From positions 7,510,189 to 7,574,188 of the forward strand of contig CM012954.1 in NCBI GenBank assembly GCA_000181795.3: a stretch of 64,000 nt of DNA. The letters are read 5' to 3'. Positions 50,550-61,660 of the stretch are shown here, in pieces. The notes beneath the pieces are model-generated. The model was not told where the DNA came from and searched no databases. It saw nothing but the letters and a program-made list of their open reading frames with translations. This DNA is from Trichinella spiralis (lineage: Eukaryota; Nematoda; Enoplea; Trichinellida; Trichinellidae). Within the stretch, counting starts at the first letter, position 1. The number at the start of each line of letters is the position of its first letter. The translations under genes and the position numbers were made by a program.

Positions 50550-51000
50550 TGCACGGCGTTGTCTAAGATCCGGACGGTGCTAATTATAAGTTGTCAATGT
50601 TCACGCCTGGGCAGTGCAGGTCAAGACCATTTCGTGACCCAACCGGCGCCGGTCGCGCCGCTGACCCGTGCCTTGTAAGAGGATTTGTCCAGCATACCCT
50701 GCCGTGGCGGCTGCATCTTATGCAAGCACACTTGCGCTTTCTTCAGGCCAGTTGTTTCAAGGCCGAGTGCGTCTCAATGATCTCATTTTACAGCAACATC
50801 ATCACCGGTGCTCGTCGTAGCTAACTAGCTAGCTGGGAGGCTAGCTAGCTTACCAAGTAAGCTATCATGTGCAAGCTAAAGCTAGCAGCTACTGAGGAGG
50901 AGTTGTCTGCTGCTACTGCTGCTGCTGTTGCTGCTGCTTATGCTGCAGTTCCTGCCACCGCCATTGCTGCTTCTACTGCTATTGCTGGCGCCATCGTCAC
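50550..51000. other. GC-richer island of unknown role
   Basis: Clearly GC-richer than its surroundings. Short frames are open on both strands (plus 50591-50824). AGCTAGCT palindromes at 50822-50850 are followed by a GCTGCT/ACTGCTGCT triplet-rich stretch. It could be an exon, a promoter or a structural non-coding RNA. I could not decide, and no domain is visible. Confidence 0.3.
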
Positions 51001-53004
51001 CACTTTTATTACTGTAATTTTATTACGATTGTAATTGTCTTTGTCAATTTTAAAAAATTTTGCTTATTGTTAGCTTGGTTGTACTCAGTTAATGCCCGTT
51101 AATTAGCTCTTGGTTATTTTGTGATTGTTTTTAATCAATAACAATGGCACAAGATTGTCGTCATCTGGTGGTGATGAGTTTTCTCAAATATGGTCAACAT
51201 CTCTCAAGTGAAAGCTGTCTCTGCTTGCCTATTACAAGCATCAACATCACCATTGTTACTTTGCACTTCACACTTGCTTGCTTTTCTTGGCTTGTATAAT
51301 TTGCTCTTGCTTTATTGACCCCGGCACGTGCGGACGTTTAAACGCTTCGCAGGTGTCTGAATGGAAGTAATTATGTAAAGATAAAATCAGCCTTAGCTGA
51401 TCACCTCGTTCTTCCTTTTTTAATAACAAAAGAAATATAAGCCGACCTCTATCTATATGATTTCTACGGGTCGTTTCCGGTGCTTATCTGCAAATTGGAT
51501 CTCATTTCACTCTGAAAGCAGTTAGACCATTTTGCTTTTTACCAGTTGAAATAGGAGCAGCAGAGCAGCGGTGATTTATCCCGTTGCGATCTTCTTCCCT
51601 TGTTCTCTTCGGAGATTTTCGGATCTTATGTAAAGATGTTTTTTTTCGTATTCCTCATCTGATTGTCGTTTGATAGAATATCTGACAATGAGAAAGAAAC
51701 AGTCAGTCTATACGAAGATTTTATTATCTGATGCAAGAAATGTTGTGCTTGTGCGAACATTTTTGGTTGCATACAGTCAAGTTTTGCGGAAAAGCAAATA
51801 GCAAAGAACTTTCAGCTAAATGTTCAGCGCTAACTGATAGTATGTGTGTCCGTGTGGAAAATTATTCATTTTTGCGCGACATGTAACCAACCACTAGTGG
51901 GATATGTATTATTTTTGCATGTTTTGTTTTTGTTCATTTTATTTTTTTTTGCATTTACATATTGAATATTGTATAAAAGCAATACTGCATAATAGAACGA
52001 ACTTTTCTAAAGTTGTAAAATAAATTCAATTTCCAAGTGTGTGTGTGATCAGTCATTGCTGTATCCATCGGTTTGCTGTTCGTTGCATGGCAATTAATTG
52101 ATTCCACACTCACACACACACAGAGAACAAACACCGTCAGTTGAGCAGCACAATATAAATAGATCGAATATCAACTACTTACCGTTCACCAACTTTTATC
52201 AACCCATTTCAGAAATTAATTTAGTTTAATATCATTTTTTTCCAAGCGTTTTTAGCGTTTTACATTTCTATTTTGCAATCATTTTTCAAAGCGGCAGCAT
52301 CTGAAATAGATATGAAAATTAAAAATTCAATTCAACATGGATAAACAAGCATAAGTAATGATTGTTTGCTTGATAATAAAATTTGGGAAAATGAAATTTT
52401 GAGAAGGGAAAAAATTCTGTTCAGATGATACAGCTCATTAAATAATTTAAGCTTATAAGAAAGTGCGTGTGCGTGTGTGCTATTACTTATTTATTTATTT
52501 ATTTATTTATTAGCTTAACATTCACATGTGAATTTATTTTTGGGAATCATTGGAAGCAACAAGCTTTCTCAGTGATTTTTGAAAACCGTTGTTTGTTGAA
52601 GTAGTGGCGTGAATTGTTTGTTGTGCAATTGTGTGCTTTTAACGATTCCACCACTGGGGACGGTGTAGCGTGGAAGTGGAAATTTTTATTAGTGAAAAGG
52701 AAATGATCGGCAGTTTTGTTCGGCAATTTTTCACCTTCAGCTCACTTTTGATTATAATTTTTGCTTTACTCGTTTTTTCCCCCTCTCACACGAGCTATTA
52801 GACCACTTGCATGGTGCAATTCTGTTTGCTATAAGCAATTAATTGCGGCGAAACAATGCATGCACTTTATGCATCTATGTACAGCATGCACGGATGTGTC
52901 TTGTTTGCTGATTGTCTACTGCTGTGTTTGTTGTGCTGCAAAAGTGGAATTTTTTCAAGAAAACAAAAAGCATCACAGAACATGAACAAGTTCATTTGTT
53001 GAAT

Positions 53005-53160
53005 ATGAGCAGTATGCCATTGCCTCATCTGTTCCGTCGACAAGCATGCATATCATCCGAAGATTTTTATAGCAAAAAGCGGCAGTTCAATGCAAACATG
53101 TTTAGCGAAATGATGCATCATCATCACCATCATTATCGTCATAACGAATGGCAAAAGTAG
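53005..53160 (+). other. Short His-rich open frame, doubtful
   Basis: A 51-codon frame with MSSMPLPHLFRRQACISSED, then a run of six histidines, ending HNEWQK. The frame is also open upstream of this ATG to about 52912. The composition is protein-like and the DNA is less AT-rich than its flanks, but no domain or splice partner is recognised. Confidence 0.2.
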
Positions 53161-56100
53161 TTTGGCAATTTTTAATACTTTTCAACTAGGTTCGCTAAAT
53201 TTTCACTAATCACTCCACTCACTTGTACTGTATTGCTGCTAGCCCACTGACAAATAATCTTTATTTTTTTTTTCATCCAGAACCACATAAGAGAGAAATG
53301 CATCACTAATCTGAGTGGAAATTATAAATATTTGAAATTGACATTTTCCGTTTTTGAATTTGAATAAGAAAAAACCAAACTGTATGTTTTTAACTTCCTT
53401 TTATCTGTTATGGATAATTTTATTATTTGGATAGAAAAATTGAAAATTGAATTTCTCTTCAAGTCAATTTCATTACAATTATCGTATAAAAAACAAAAAC
53501 AAATTTTACTTTATTGTATGCTACTACCATTTGAAAGAAATTCATCTTCATTGAACACTGGTGTCAGATTGTTTGTTGATTAGTGATCAATTAATCGATC
53601 GACGACATCCACAGAAAACAAGAACAAATGAATTGAAATAGTTCTTTTTAAACTGGTGGTGGGATGGATGGTTGGAAAAAAAAATTTTTTTCCCACAATT
53701 CACGAAAGCAGTAAACTTGAGCAGATTCACATCCACACGTTTCAATATATGCAAGATCTTTCACGATTAAAATAATTATTGAGCATATATATATGTTTAT
53801 TATTAACATAATTTATATTTTGTTTTTCTTTTTTTTTCTTTTTCACCAGCAGTCATTAAGTATTGCGTTTTCCGCTTATGCTTTTACGCTTCTATGAAAA
53901 TCGTCGTCTGAAAGAGAAAATTTCAGTTGTTTTTTTTTTACGAAACTGCTGCATTATATTTATCACAATTCATTTCATCAGATTCAGTTGATCAGAGTTG
54001 TAAGTTTTGCCTCAGATGCGTGCAAAAAAATCCAACAATACCTGATTATCCTTACCTATTTTGGTATTATGTAGCTTTTGTTTAATCTGAATTGGTGAAC
54101 AGTTGCGAAATTAAAAGTGTAAAATACGATCAATTAAAAAAAATTATAGCACTTTTTCTTCACTGATTTTCTTTCTTTCCATTTTTTCGCTCAGTCAATA
54201 TTTTTTTATTTTTCAATGAATTATAATAATAATTTTTTGTTTTGCAATTGTTATTCTGAGCTACTAAAGTTTACTACAGAATGCACGAATAGGTCGTTCA
54301 AGTTTAAAACAGTTCAGAACTTGATATTGTGACATTTGGATGTAGATTTATTCTAACGATTGATTCATTGATTCATCATTCGGACGAGCTTATTGTAACT
54401 TCGCAAAGTAGTTTTAAAGCACTCAGATTTTAAAAAATTTAATCTATCGAAGTTTTAATCAACTTTTTTTAAGAAAAACAAACAACTTAGATGGGATATG
54501 TGAAGCACAAAAGAACTTTTATTACAGAATGAGCAAATTAAATTGATTATCATCTTTCTTTTCCTTTTTTTAAAAATAATTTGTTGGTTTTCAAGATCAA
54601 TAACTTTCAAGCATTCCTGTATAATTCAGGCAATCTTTCAAAACTGCTTATGAAAATTACAATTTATTATTCCTTTATGACAAATCACTTATTGTAAGGC
54701 AAATATGTTCTCTCGTCGTGGGTATTTTTTCTTGGAAAATTGTTTCTCTCTCTCTCTCTTTCTATCTGCCCATTTATCAACTGTTCCTATTTTTATTGAA
54801 ATAAATTATGCCTCATTTTGAACATATGAATATGAAGTTAAAACGGTTCTTGTGAAGAATTCTTATTTGGCATAGTTAATCAAGTTTATTCATTATGAAA
54901 AATTGAATCTCATCATAATAATGACAAATGATATTCACAATTAGCCAAGTTATATTTATATTGTTAAAAATTAAAATCTTAAGAAAGAAATTCTTTTCAC
55001 AAATTTCATTGTGCCTCTGTAACCCAATTTTTCAGTTTTACTCGCTCGTTTTATTCAGATGAAATAACCATTTAAAAAACATTCCCCCCATTGAATTTAT
55101 TTGAAATTTACAAAACAATATACACCTTGACACATTGTTGTTTCAATGAGTTTGCTTTGAAAATTTTCCAGCGTTCAAATGAAAACTCAAGTATACGAGT
55201 AAAAAAAACATGGGGCATTTTGAATTTTGTTGAAAAAAAATTTTTTTCAACTTGCTCTATTTAATACATATGCTTGCAAATAATTATCAGTTGCCGTTTA
55301 CGGTATTTTACAGTACTTCACTGGTGTATAACTTTTGAAAAAATGTTACCAATTTTTTCAACAGACGACGACACATTACTATTTTTATGCAATTTCATTT
55401 ACGTGTGATAAGTTGTTTCAAGGTTTTTAATAAACACAAACAAACGTATGATGCGGCACAAAAGCTAAACTGAAAAAACAGTTGAAAAGGGGTTTTCAAT
55501 TTAGAAAAAAAGCGTGCTATATAAATCCAACTGACTGATTTAATTTCTGGCTTCATGAGTGCAGTTGTTTTTTGTTAATTTGAGTAAGAAAAAGGTAAAA
55601 AATGAAGGAAATATGAAATTTAATCATCTCCACTTTGCCTGATTGACGTGTATGTAATAAATGGATAATTGAAAAAGAATTCAAACATTTGCATTGCCCA
55701 TTATTAAATGTTCTTACTGTATTCTATTGAACAGAAGCTGCCGTTAAACAAATTTTATGTTAATTTGTACGAAAATTTTCTTGACAATCGTTCGATTTTG
55801 TGAAGGTGAAATCAAACTTTTCAAACAATCTTCAAAAGCGATATAGTAGTTCTTTGTCACGTGAAAATTCCAAGCAGTGGACGAGTGAAATTTGATGAAA
55901 TTCAATTATAGCCGTGTTGATTGTTTATTATTATTGGCATTATCTATTATTGAATCAATACGTTGTTGTTGTCAAAAAATTTTCCTATTATTTAAGACGT
56001 TTTTTTTTCTAAACGATGTCAATTGTAGAAATTATACATCTCAAATTGTTCTGCTATTGAAATTTTCAATCAAATTCAATCGTAAAATCAACGCCTTTTG

Positions 56101-56782
56101 AATGTATTATATATAATAGCTGTCTCACTGCTCTTATATATTTTCTTTTCTTTTACTGAAAATTTTAGTCGGTTTTCAACTTTTTCGAAACACATCTTAC
56201 TTTCATTCATTTCTACCTTGCGCTACAACAGTTGAATAAATTGTTTACAATAAATAAATCAATAAGTGAATTATTCATAAAATTGATCACGAAAGTTTCC
56301 ACTTTTTCCAAAACCACTGTAAAAATAATTTCAGCTGAAAGAAAAGCAAACTTTACTTGCAATTTGATGTTTGTGAATTAATTTAATTATAAAATTATTT
56401 TATATTTTCATTATTAAAGTGATGCGTATTGAAATGAAATTCATTTATGGTTGAAAATTTTGTTCGCGTTCATTAGCAGTCGTTGAGTTTTTTTATTCAT
56501 ATCGATTTTAATGTTTAATAAAAATAAAATGTATATATTTATTTATTTGTATGAATATTTGAAAGATATATTTTATAAATGGACCTTTTTATTGCAAATG
56601 TTGCCTTTCGAATGTGTAATTTTACGTAAAAGAGAATAATAGTGGAAATTAAACTTGATTACTAATACTTTCTCCGAGAGAACTGTAGGTCGGGCTTTAT
56701 AAGTTCAGTGGCGCCGCGTGTGTTGGCGTCAGTCTGGCCAGTTCGCCGCGCCGGTTTGTTCTTTGTTTTGCTTAAGAGAGTG

Positions 56783-59700
56783 ATGGATCGGAGTGCTAGC
56801 ATTGGTCAGCCGTTCTACGAGACGGTAGCAGGCGTCGATAAATCCAGTGTGAGTTGTTGTTCTTGGTGTCGGTGTTGCTGTTGTGGTTGCTTTTTCTTTC
56901 GTTGTTGTTGTTGTGGTTCTTGTTGCTGTTTTCACAGAGTTGCTCAGTTGTAGTTTGAAAAATTCCATTCATCTGCGCTAATTTTAGCTGGCCACATTGC
57001 TGTTCAATGGTGACAGTGGAAACGACAACGATTGCTTTTTGCCCGGCTACGTGACCGACCGCAGGATGTTGCTCCACAGGAACATCTGGTTCCCAAACCA
57101 CATCGAAACACCCGAACGATTGTCGAGCATATTGGACCTGTGCGATCAGCAAGGCTTGTTCGACCGTATGAAGAAAATCCCATCTCGACTGGCCAGCTTG
57201 GACGAGATCGAACTGTTCCATTCGAAAGATTACGTTCAGCAAGTCGCCTCGTTCGAATCTATGGGCGCCGAAGAGCTGCAGAAAGCTTCTTCGACGTACG
57301 ATTCGGTTTACGCTTGTCAGCACAGTTTTACGGCCGCTCGTTTGGCTGTTGGATCTCTGCTGAACGCGACCGAAGCGGTCTTGATGAAGCGTTGCGTCAA
57401 CGCGATTGCCCTGGTCCGGCCCCCGGGTCACCACGCGATGTTGGACGCGGCCAACGGCTTTTGCCTTTTCAACAACGTCGGCATTGCAGCCGCGCACGCG
57501 TTGAACGCATTCCGCTTGGATCGCATCTTGATCGTCGATTGGGATGTCCACTATGGGCAGGGTATTCAGCAGAAATTTATCAATTCCAAGCAGATTCTCT
57601 GCGTTTCCATTCACCGCCACGAGTTCGGCTCATTTTGGCCCCACATGCCCGAGTCGGATTGGAACAACGTTGGACAAGACGACGGTTTGGGTTTCAACGT
57701 CAACGTACCGTTGAACGTTCGCGGTCTCGGCGACGCCGACTACTTGGCCATTTTCCATCACATTTTGCTCCCGCTGGCCATCGAATTTCAACCTCAGTTG
57801 ATACTGGTGTCGGCTGGCTTTGACGCGGCAGTGGGCTGTCCAGAAGGGGAGATGTTGTTGTCTCCCCGCATTTTTGCCCATTTCACAAAAATGCTGGCCA
57901 GCGTGGCAGCCGGCCGATTGGTCATCTCGTTGGAAGGCGGCTATTGTATCCCGTCGTTGTCGTGGAGCGTTTCTTGCGTCGTGCGCGCGTTGCTCAACGA
58001 TCCAATACCGAAACTGGCCGGCTTGAACGTGCCGGTCAATCCGTACGTGGTGGACGCGATGCTGTCGCTGGCTCGTCGCCTCAAACCCTACTGGAAATGC
58101 ATGGGCCATTTGTTGTCGGCGGTGAACGCCACCCTGACCAGAGCTAATCAAAAGCCACTGCCGGCTCACGATTCAGTATTCTCGGCAAAGCGGACCGACC
58201 AGACCGAAGCCACCTGCACGACCATTCTGGAAACTGGCCACGTTTCCAACCAAGACCATCTGACCAACGTGATAAGCGACATTGAAAAGTTGCAACTGCA
58301 TGCCAACAAAAATGGCATCTCCGCACGCGGAAGGGTGGATTTGAGGGTCGACATGGTGACTCAGCCGTACGGCGATTTCAACTTCGACCGACTGGCTGTA
58401 TTTTTGCCCGAGAAACGCTGGCGAGACGCTTTTCTCATCCAGTCGACGTGAGTTCCATCTTTCCAATTGTTGTGTATGTTTTCTTTTTTTAATATTAATA
58501 ATTTTTTTGTATCCATTTCAGTCTTGCCAACGTTTCGACATTTCGCACCAGAAGAAAGGTGAGTGGAAAAAAACCCTTTTTACTTGTTGTATATATGTGT
58601 GTGTATGTGTGTAGGTAGACACCGGGCGTGGCTTGATAACTGATTTCAGTTTGACACTTTTTTTATCGCGAAATATGTCCATTAATATGTTAATACTGAC
58701 ACTTCTTCAATCTGTGTTACTTTTCTTCTTCTTTTTTCTTTTATAATTGAAAATCTTCTTATTTAAGCGAAGTTCACTGGTTTTGTTAATAATTTTGATT
58801 CATTCATTCATTTTTTCTTCATCTCTTATCCCTTCCAATTTCAGATTGTAAAATTATTTAAATTTATTATTTTTAATGCCCAGTCAGTAGCTGTTATTTT
58901 CATCTGGGCTGAGTTACGAATTCGATCAGATGCTGCTATACATTCTTATTGATCGCTCAATGCACACTGAACTCGAGCTGACTAACGAACTAACTAACCA
59001 ACTACTACACCGCTGCGTCATGCTTGCAGTGCAGATTGATCACGATTGAGAGAATAATAAGAGGCTAAGCAAGAAGCAGCAGCAACAGCAGCACCGGGTG
59101 GGTGAGCTTCCAGATAGGTGTGTGATGAGCGGTTTATGGGAAATAATATACTCTTCTTTCTTGCTTTCTTTGATTTTATTATTTTTTTCTCTTCACAATT
59201 GATAAAATAATAAATCTGCACTCACTTGTTGCTATAATAATAATAAAAATTTTCAAAAGAATATATTACACACACACACTCTCTCTCTCTCTACTAAATG
59301 AATGTATTTTTCCATATTTTTTTCTGCATTGAATTATTTTCATTAATCAGTCGAAATTTTTCTTTGTACAAAACAAATGTTTGCACAGCTATACCAACTA
59401 GAATAGCTACATTTTTGTCCCATCTCTACGATGGATCACGGTTTGTAAATTTTTAATCCAGCAAATTATTTCTACTGACAATGATACGGAAATGTAACGT
59501 TTATTTTTTGTATCAAATTTCAATACATCATATTATGTATGCAGTGTAGTTGAAAAGAAGATTAATGTCCTTGAAAAATATAGCAGCTTCAGTAGAGAAT
59601 CATTATAGCAGTGCATATTTCCGCATTCCACACGAATTGAGATTCAGCCTGAATCACCAAATTAATCCGGAAGTGAGTCAGCTTTTCAAATTTCATTAAA

Positions 59701-61407
59701 TTGAAGAAGAAAATTTTTTCAAACAAATTCGAGCTATTTTTTGTTGGTTGTTTTTTGAAAACGTTTTTGTCATTGTTGTGAATTTCAACGACCACAAAAC
59801 CGATTGAAGCTTTTTCTTCTCTTGCTTGCTTCGTTCACGTTACCTGGAAGAATTTTCTCTTTCTTTTGCAACATTTGAATCTCATGGGAAATTTGGTCGT
59901 TTGTTTTTTCCATTTTCCATGCACAACCTGCTTATTCATCATTGATCTGCAACAGTTAACAAAAAAAAAAGAAGCGATAACAACAATTATTGTTTGATAA
60001 GCATTGTTTGGGAAGGAATTTCAGAAAAAATAATTTGAAAAAAACAATGCATTCATTTTTGAAATTAATGTTCATTAAATGTATTATTTCAACTTCCGAT
60101 GAGCATAACGAGGTATGATGAAGTGATTATTAATTCGTGTATTATTCAGATGGTAAAGTTTTGTCCAAAGTGAGCTAGCTGTAATCAATCAATTAATTAC
60201 ACAACACGTACGGTTCAATTTTAGGACTTTTCCCGATGCATCAAAGAAGTTGAAGATTTCGCGCAGAGTCTACTTAATGGAGTTTCTGTTTGTGGCTGTC
60301 TAATTACAGAGCATTGTGTAACGAATTTTTGGAACATGGAACGAGAAGTATCAGCCACGCTTGCCAATTCAACAGCATGCAAGTGAGAAAATTTATTCAA
60401 TGAAAAAAAAACCGTGTGCATTTTTGATTTTTTTTTTCTTTTTTTAAATTCTCAAAAAATTTTCAGCGTGCTGTTCGTGTGCCTGAGCTCTGCGATGGTA
60501 CGGGTCGAACGACGTTCCGTGGGACAATTGAAAGTCACTTCCGTTGCGATACCTTTTATTCACGATGCTACCCGGGTGGATCACAATATTTTGGACGAAA
60601 ATATTGTCCATCCAGATTGCTACAACGTTGATTTGCTCTGGAGCGTGCCGAATCCAACGACCGCGGATCGTCTTTTCATTTTTTTGCATGTGTGTAGAAA
60701 AGAGATGTTCTCCCAAAAATTCATCCCCTTTCTAATTATTACTTTATCAATCATCGTCTCTTTTTTTTTCTTGCGTAGTTTTTGCTGCCTTATGTGACGG
60801 CCATTTCACCAGAGTTAGTCATCTTGAATGTTGATCTCGACCATCCGAACGCGAAACATTTGGCACCATCCTTGCTGTCATTCATTGTCAGCAACTTTCT
60901 GACACTTGCCAACTCTCGTTTACTTGTCAGCGCAAATGTTCCTACAGTTAGTGTAAGTGATGAAGTTTTAATCTTCAATATATTATTATTATCTGCTGAA
61001 TTTAGTATCCAGACAAGTACATCAAAAGCTCATTGACAGCACTGCTCAGTGCTTTGGCTGGTTGTGATATGCCAATTGACACGTTACTTTCCAATAAATT
61101 ATCAAATTATTCAATCACTATGGTAGCTGAGCTGGTTTATCAGCTTCGGACGGTCTTGCCAACGTTGCAGTCTGTTCTGCTCCCGGTGAGCTTGATAGAC
61201 GGACTTCCTGTAGATATGAATCTCTGGTTTGGTCGAATGCATCGTCCGAGACCGTTGAAAATTTTGCACGATTACTTTTGCAAACATCTCAAATTGAATA
61301 GTGCCGATTTGATCAGCTACCGCACTTGGTCGACTAAAACTCCATGTAAAATTTGTTCGAACCGAATTGGCAACTGGGTTTGCCTCATCTGCTCAGAGGT
61401 TTGCTTT

Positions 61408-61438
<31 letters not shown>

Positions 61439-61660
61439 TATACTGTCGTCTTCTTTCTTTGCATCGCTTTGCTTGCTTTTTTTTTCTCTTTTAATCAATT
61501 AATATATTTGTTTATCCAGGTGTTTTGCGATTCCAATGTGAATTCTCATCGTGAGCAGCATCGTGAAATGGAACGAAATCACAACTTCTTTGTCAACGTT
61601 ACCGAAAGTTCAGTGTACTGTTACCTTTGCAACGCAGAATCCGGTTACCGGTCCTATTGA
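56783..61660 (+). CDS. HDAC6/hda-6: HDAC6-type class IIb deacetylase with ZnF-UBP
   Basis: Cytoplasmic lysine deacetylase; family substrates include tubulin, and its zinc finger binds free ubiquitin ends. Proposed exons: 56783-56848, 56988-58447, 58522-58558, 59598-59672, 60225-60382, 60467-60689, 60779-60952, 61006-61398 and 61520-61660, all in phase (about 908 residues). The start ATG gives MDRSASIGQPFYETVAG. Order: one intact deacetylase domain, a linker, a decayed C-terminal half of a second domain, then ZnF-UBP. Exon 59598-59672 is the least certain. If it is wrong, the gene could be two genes or have an unseen exon in 58.6-60.2 kb. The intact domain aligns with HDAC6 through FWPHMPESDWNNVG, which matches the first domain of human HDAC6 (FWPHLKASNWSTTG). 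Human HDAC6 has two catalytic domains, so this copy appears reduced to one. Confidence 0.88.
57052..58090 (+). other. HDAC6/hda-6: HDAC6 intact deacetylase domain
   Basis: Zinc-dependent hydrolase fold. Catalytic features are present: the His pair of RPPGHHA (57429-57434), the zinc Asp and His in DWDVHYGQG, the zinc Asp of SAGFDAA (57832-57834) and the catalytic Tyr of LEGGY (57942-57944). The residue after the zinc-binding His is Tyr (57552-57554) where nearly all HDACs have His (DVHHG). HPE-like ETPERLSSIL opens the domain and RALLNDPIPKL closes it. Confidence 0.92.
60225..61090 (+). other. HDAC6/hda-6: HDAC6 decayed second deacetylase half-domain
   Basis: The segments still follow the HDAC order: EVEDFAQSLLNGVSVCGCLI at the DWD strand, NVLFVCLSS at the VLYISLH strand, LLPYVTAISPELVILNVDLD at the ELVLVSAGFD strand, NFLTLANSRLLVSANVP at the LEGGY strand, and LTALLSALAGCDMP at the RTLLGDPPP helix. 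All zinc ligands and the catalytic Tyr are replaced, and the RPPGHH part is missing. I infer a non-catalytic remnant kept for structure. Confidence 0.65.
61270..61660 (+). other. HDAC6/hda-6: HDAC6 C-terminal ZnF-UBP (BUZ) zinc finger
   Basis: Cys/His ligands in family order: FCKHL, CKICSNRIGNWVCLIC, EVFCDSNVNSHREQH, NHNFF and VYCYLC. The GNWVCL strand matches human ENWVCL. The Arg-Tyr after the CG of human (CGRY) is replaced by CDSN, and the WCYYC tryptophan is replaced, so binding of a ubiquitin Gly-Gly end may be weakened. The intron at 61399-61519 holds a TTTA repeat. Confidence 0.88.
61405..61436. repeat. HDAC6/hda-6: (TTTA)n in the last HDAC6 intron
   Basis: About eight TTTA units shortly after the donor of the final HDAC6 intron. 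Confidence 0.85.

Larger units (their letters stand above)
48263..56782. other. Gene-poor 8.5 kb stretch
   Basis: Mostly AT-rich DNA with short simple repeats (AATA near 50196, CA/TA-rich 50260-50375, TTTA near 52480-52512). Four doubtful short coding candidates are listed separately. A GC-richer island at 50.55-51.0 kb contains CTG/GCT-type triplets. The region may include introns or regulatory DNA of the PRDM13-like gene. From 53.2 to 56.7 kb I see nothing beyond low-complexity sequence. Confidence 0.5.

Noticed and set aside
56796-58466. Long minus-strand and other-frame reading frames over the HDAC6 exon (up to 274 codons)
   Set aside because: They lie opposite a clear deacetylase domain and are explained by its GC-rich codons. 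They carry no domain of their own.
59391-59440. Possible extra HDAC6 exon (SYIFVPSLRW in one frame, IPTRIATFLSHL in another)
   Set aside because: Acceptor-like and donor-like sites exist, but the exon is very short, two frames are equally open, and neither matches the deacetylase family.
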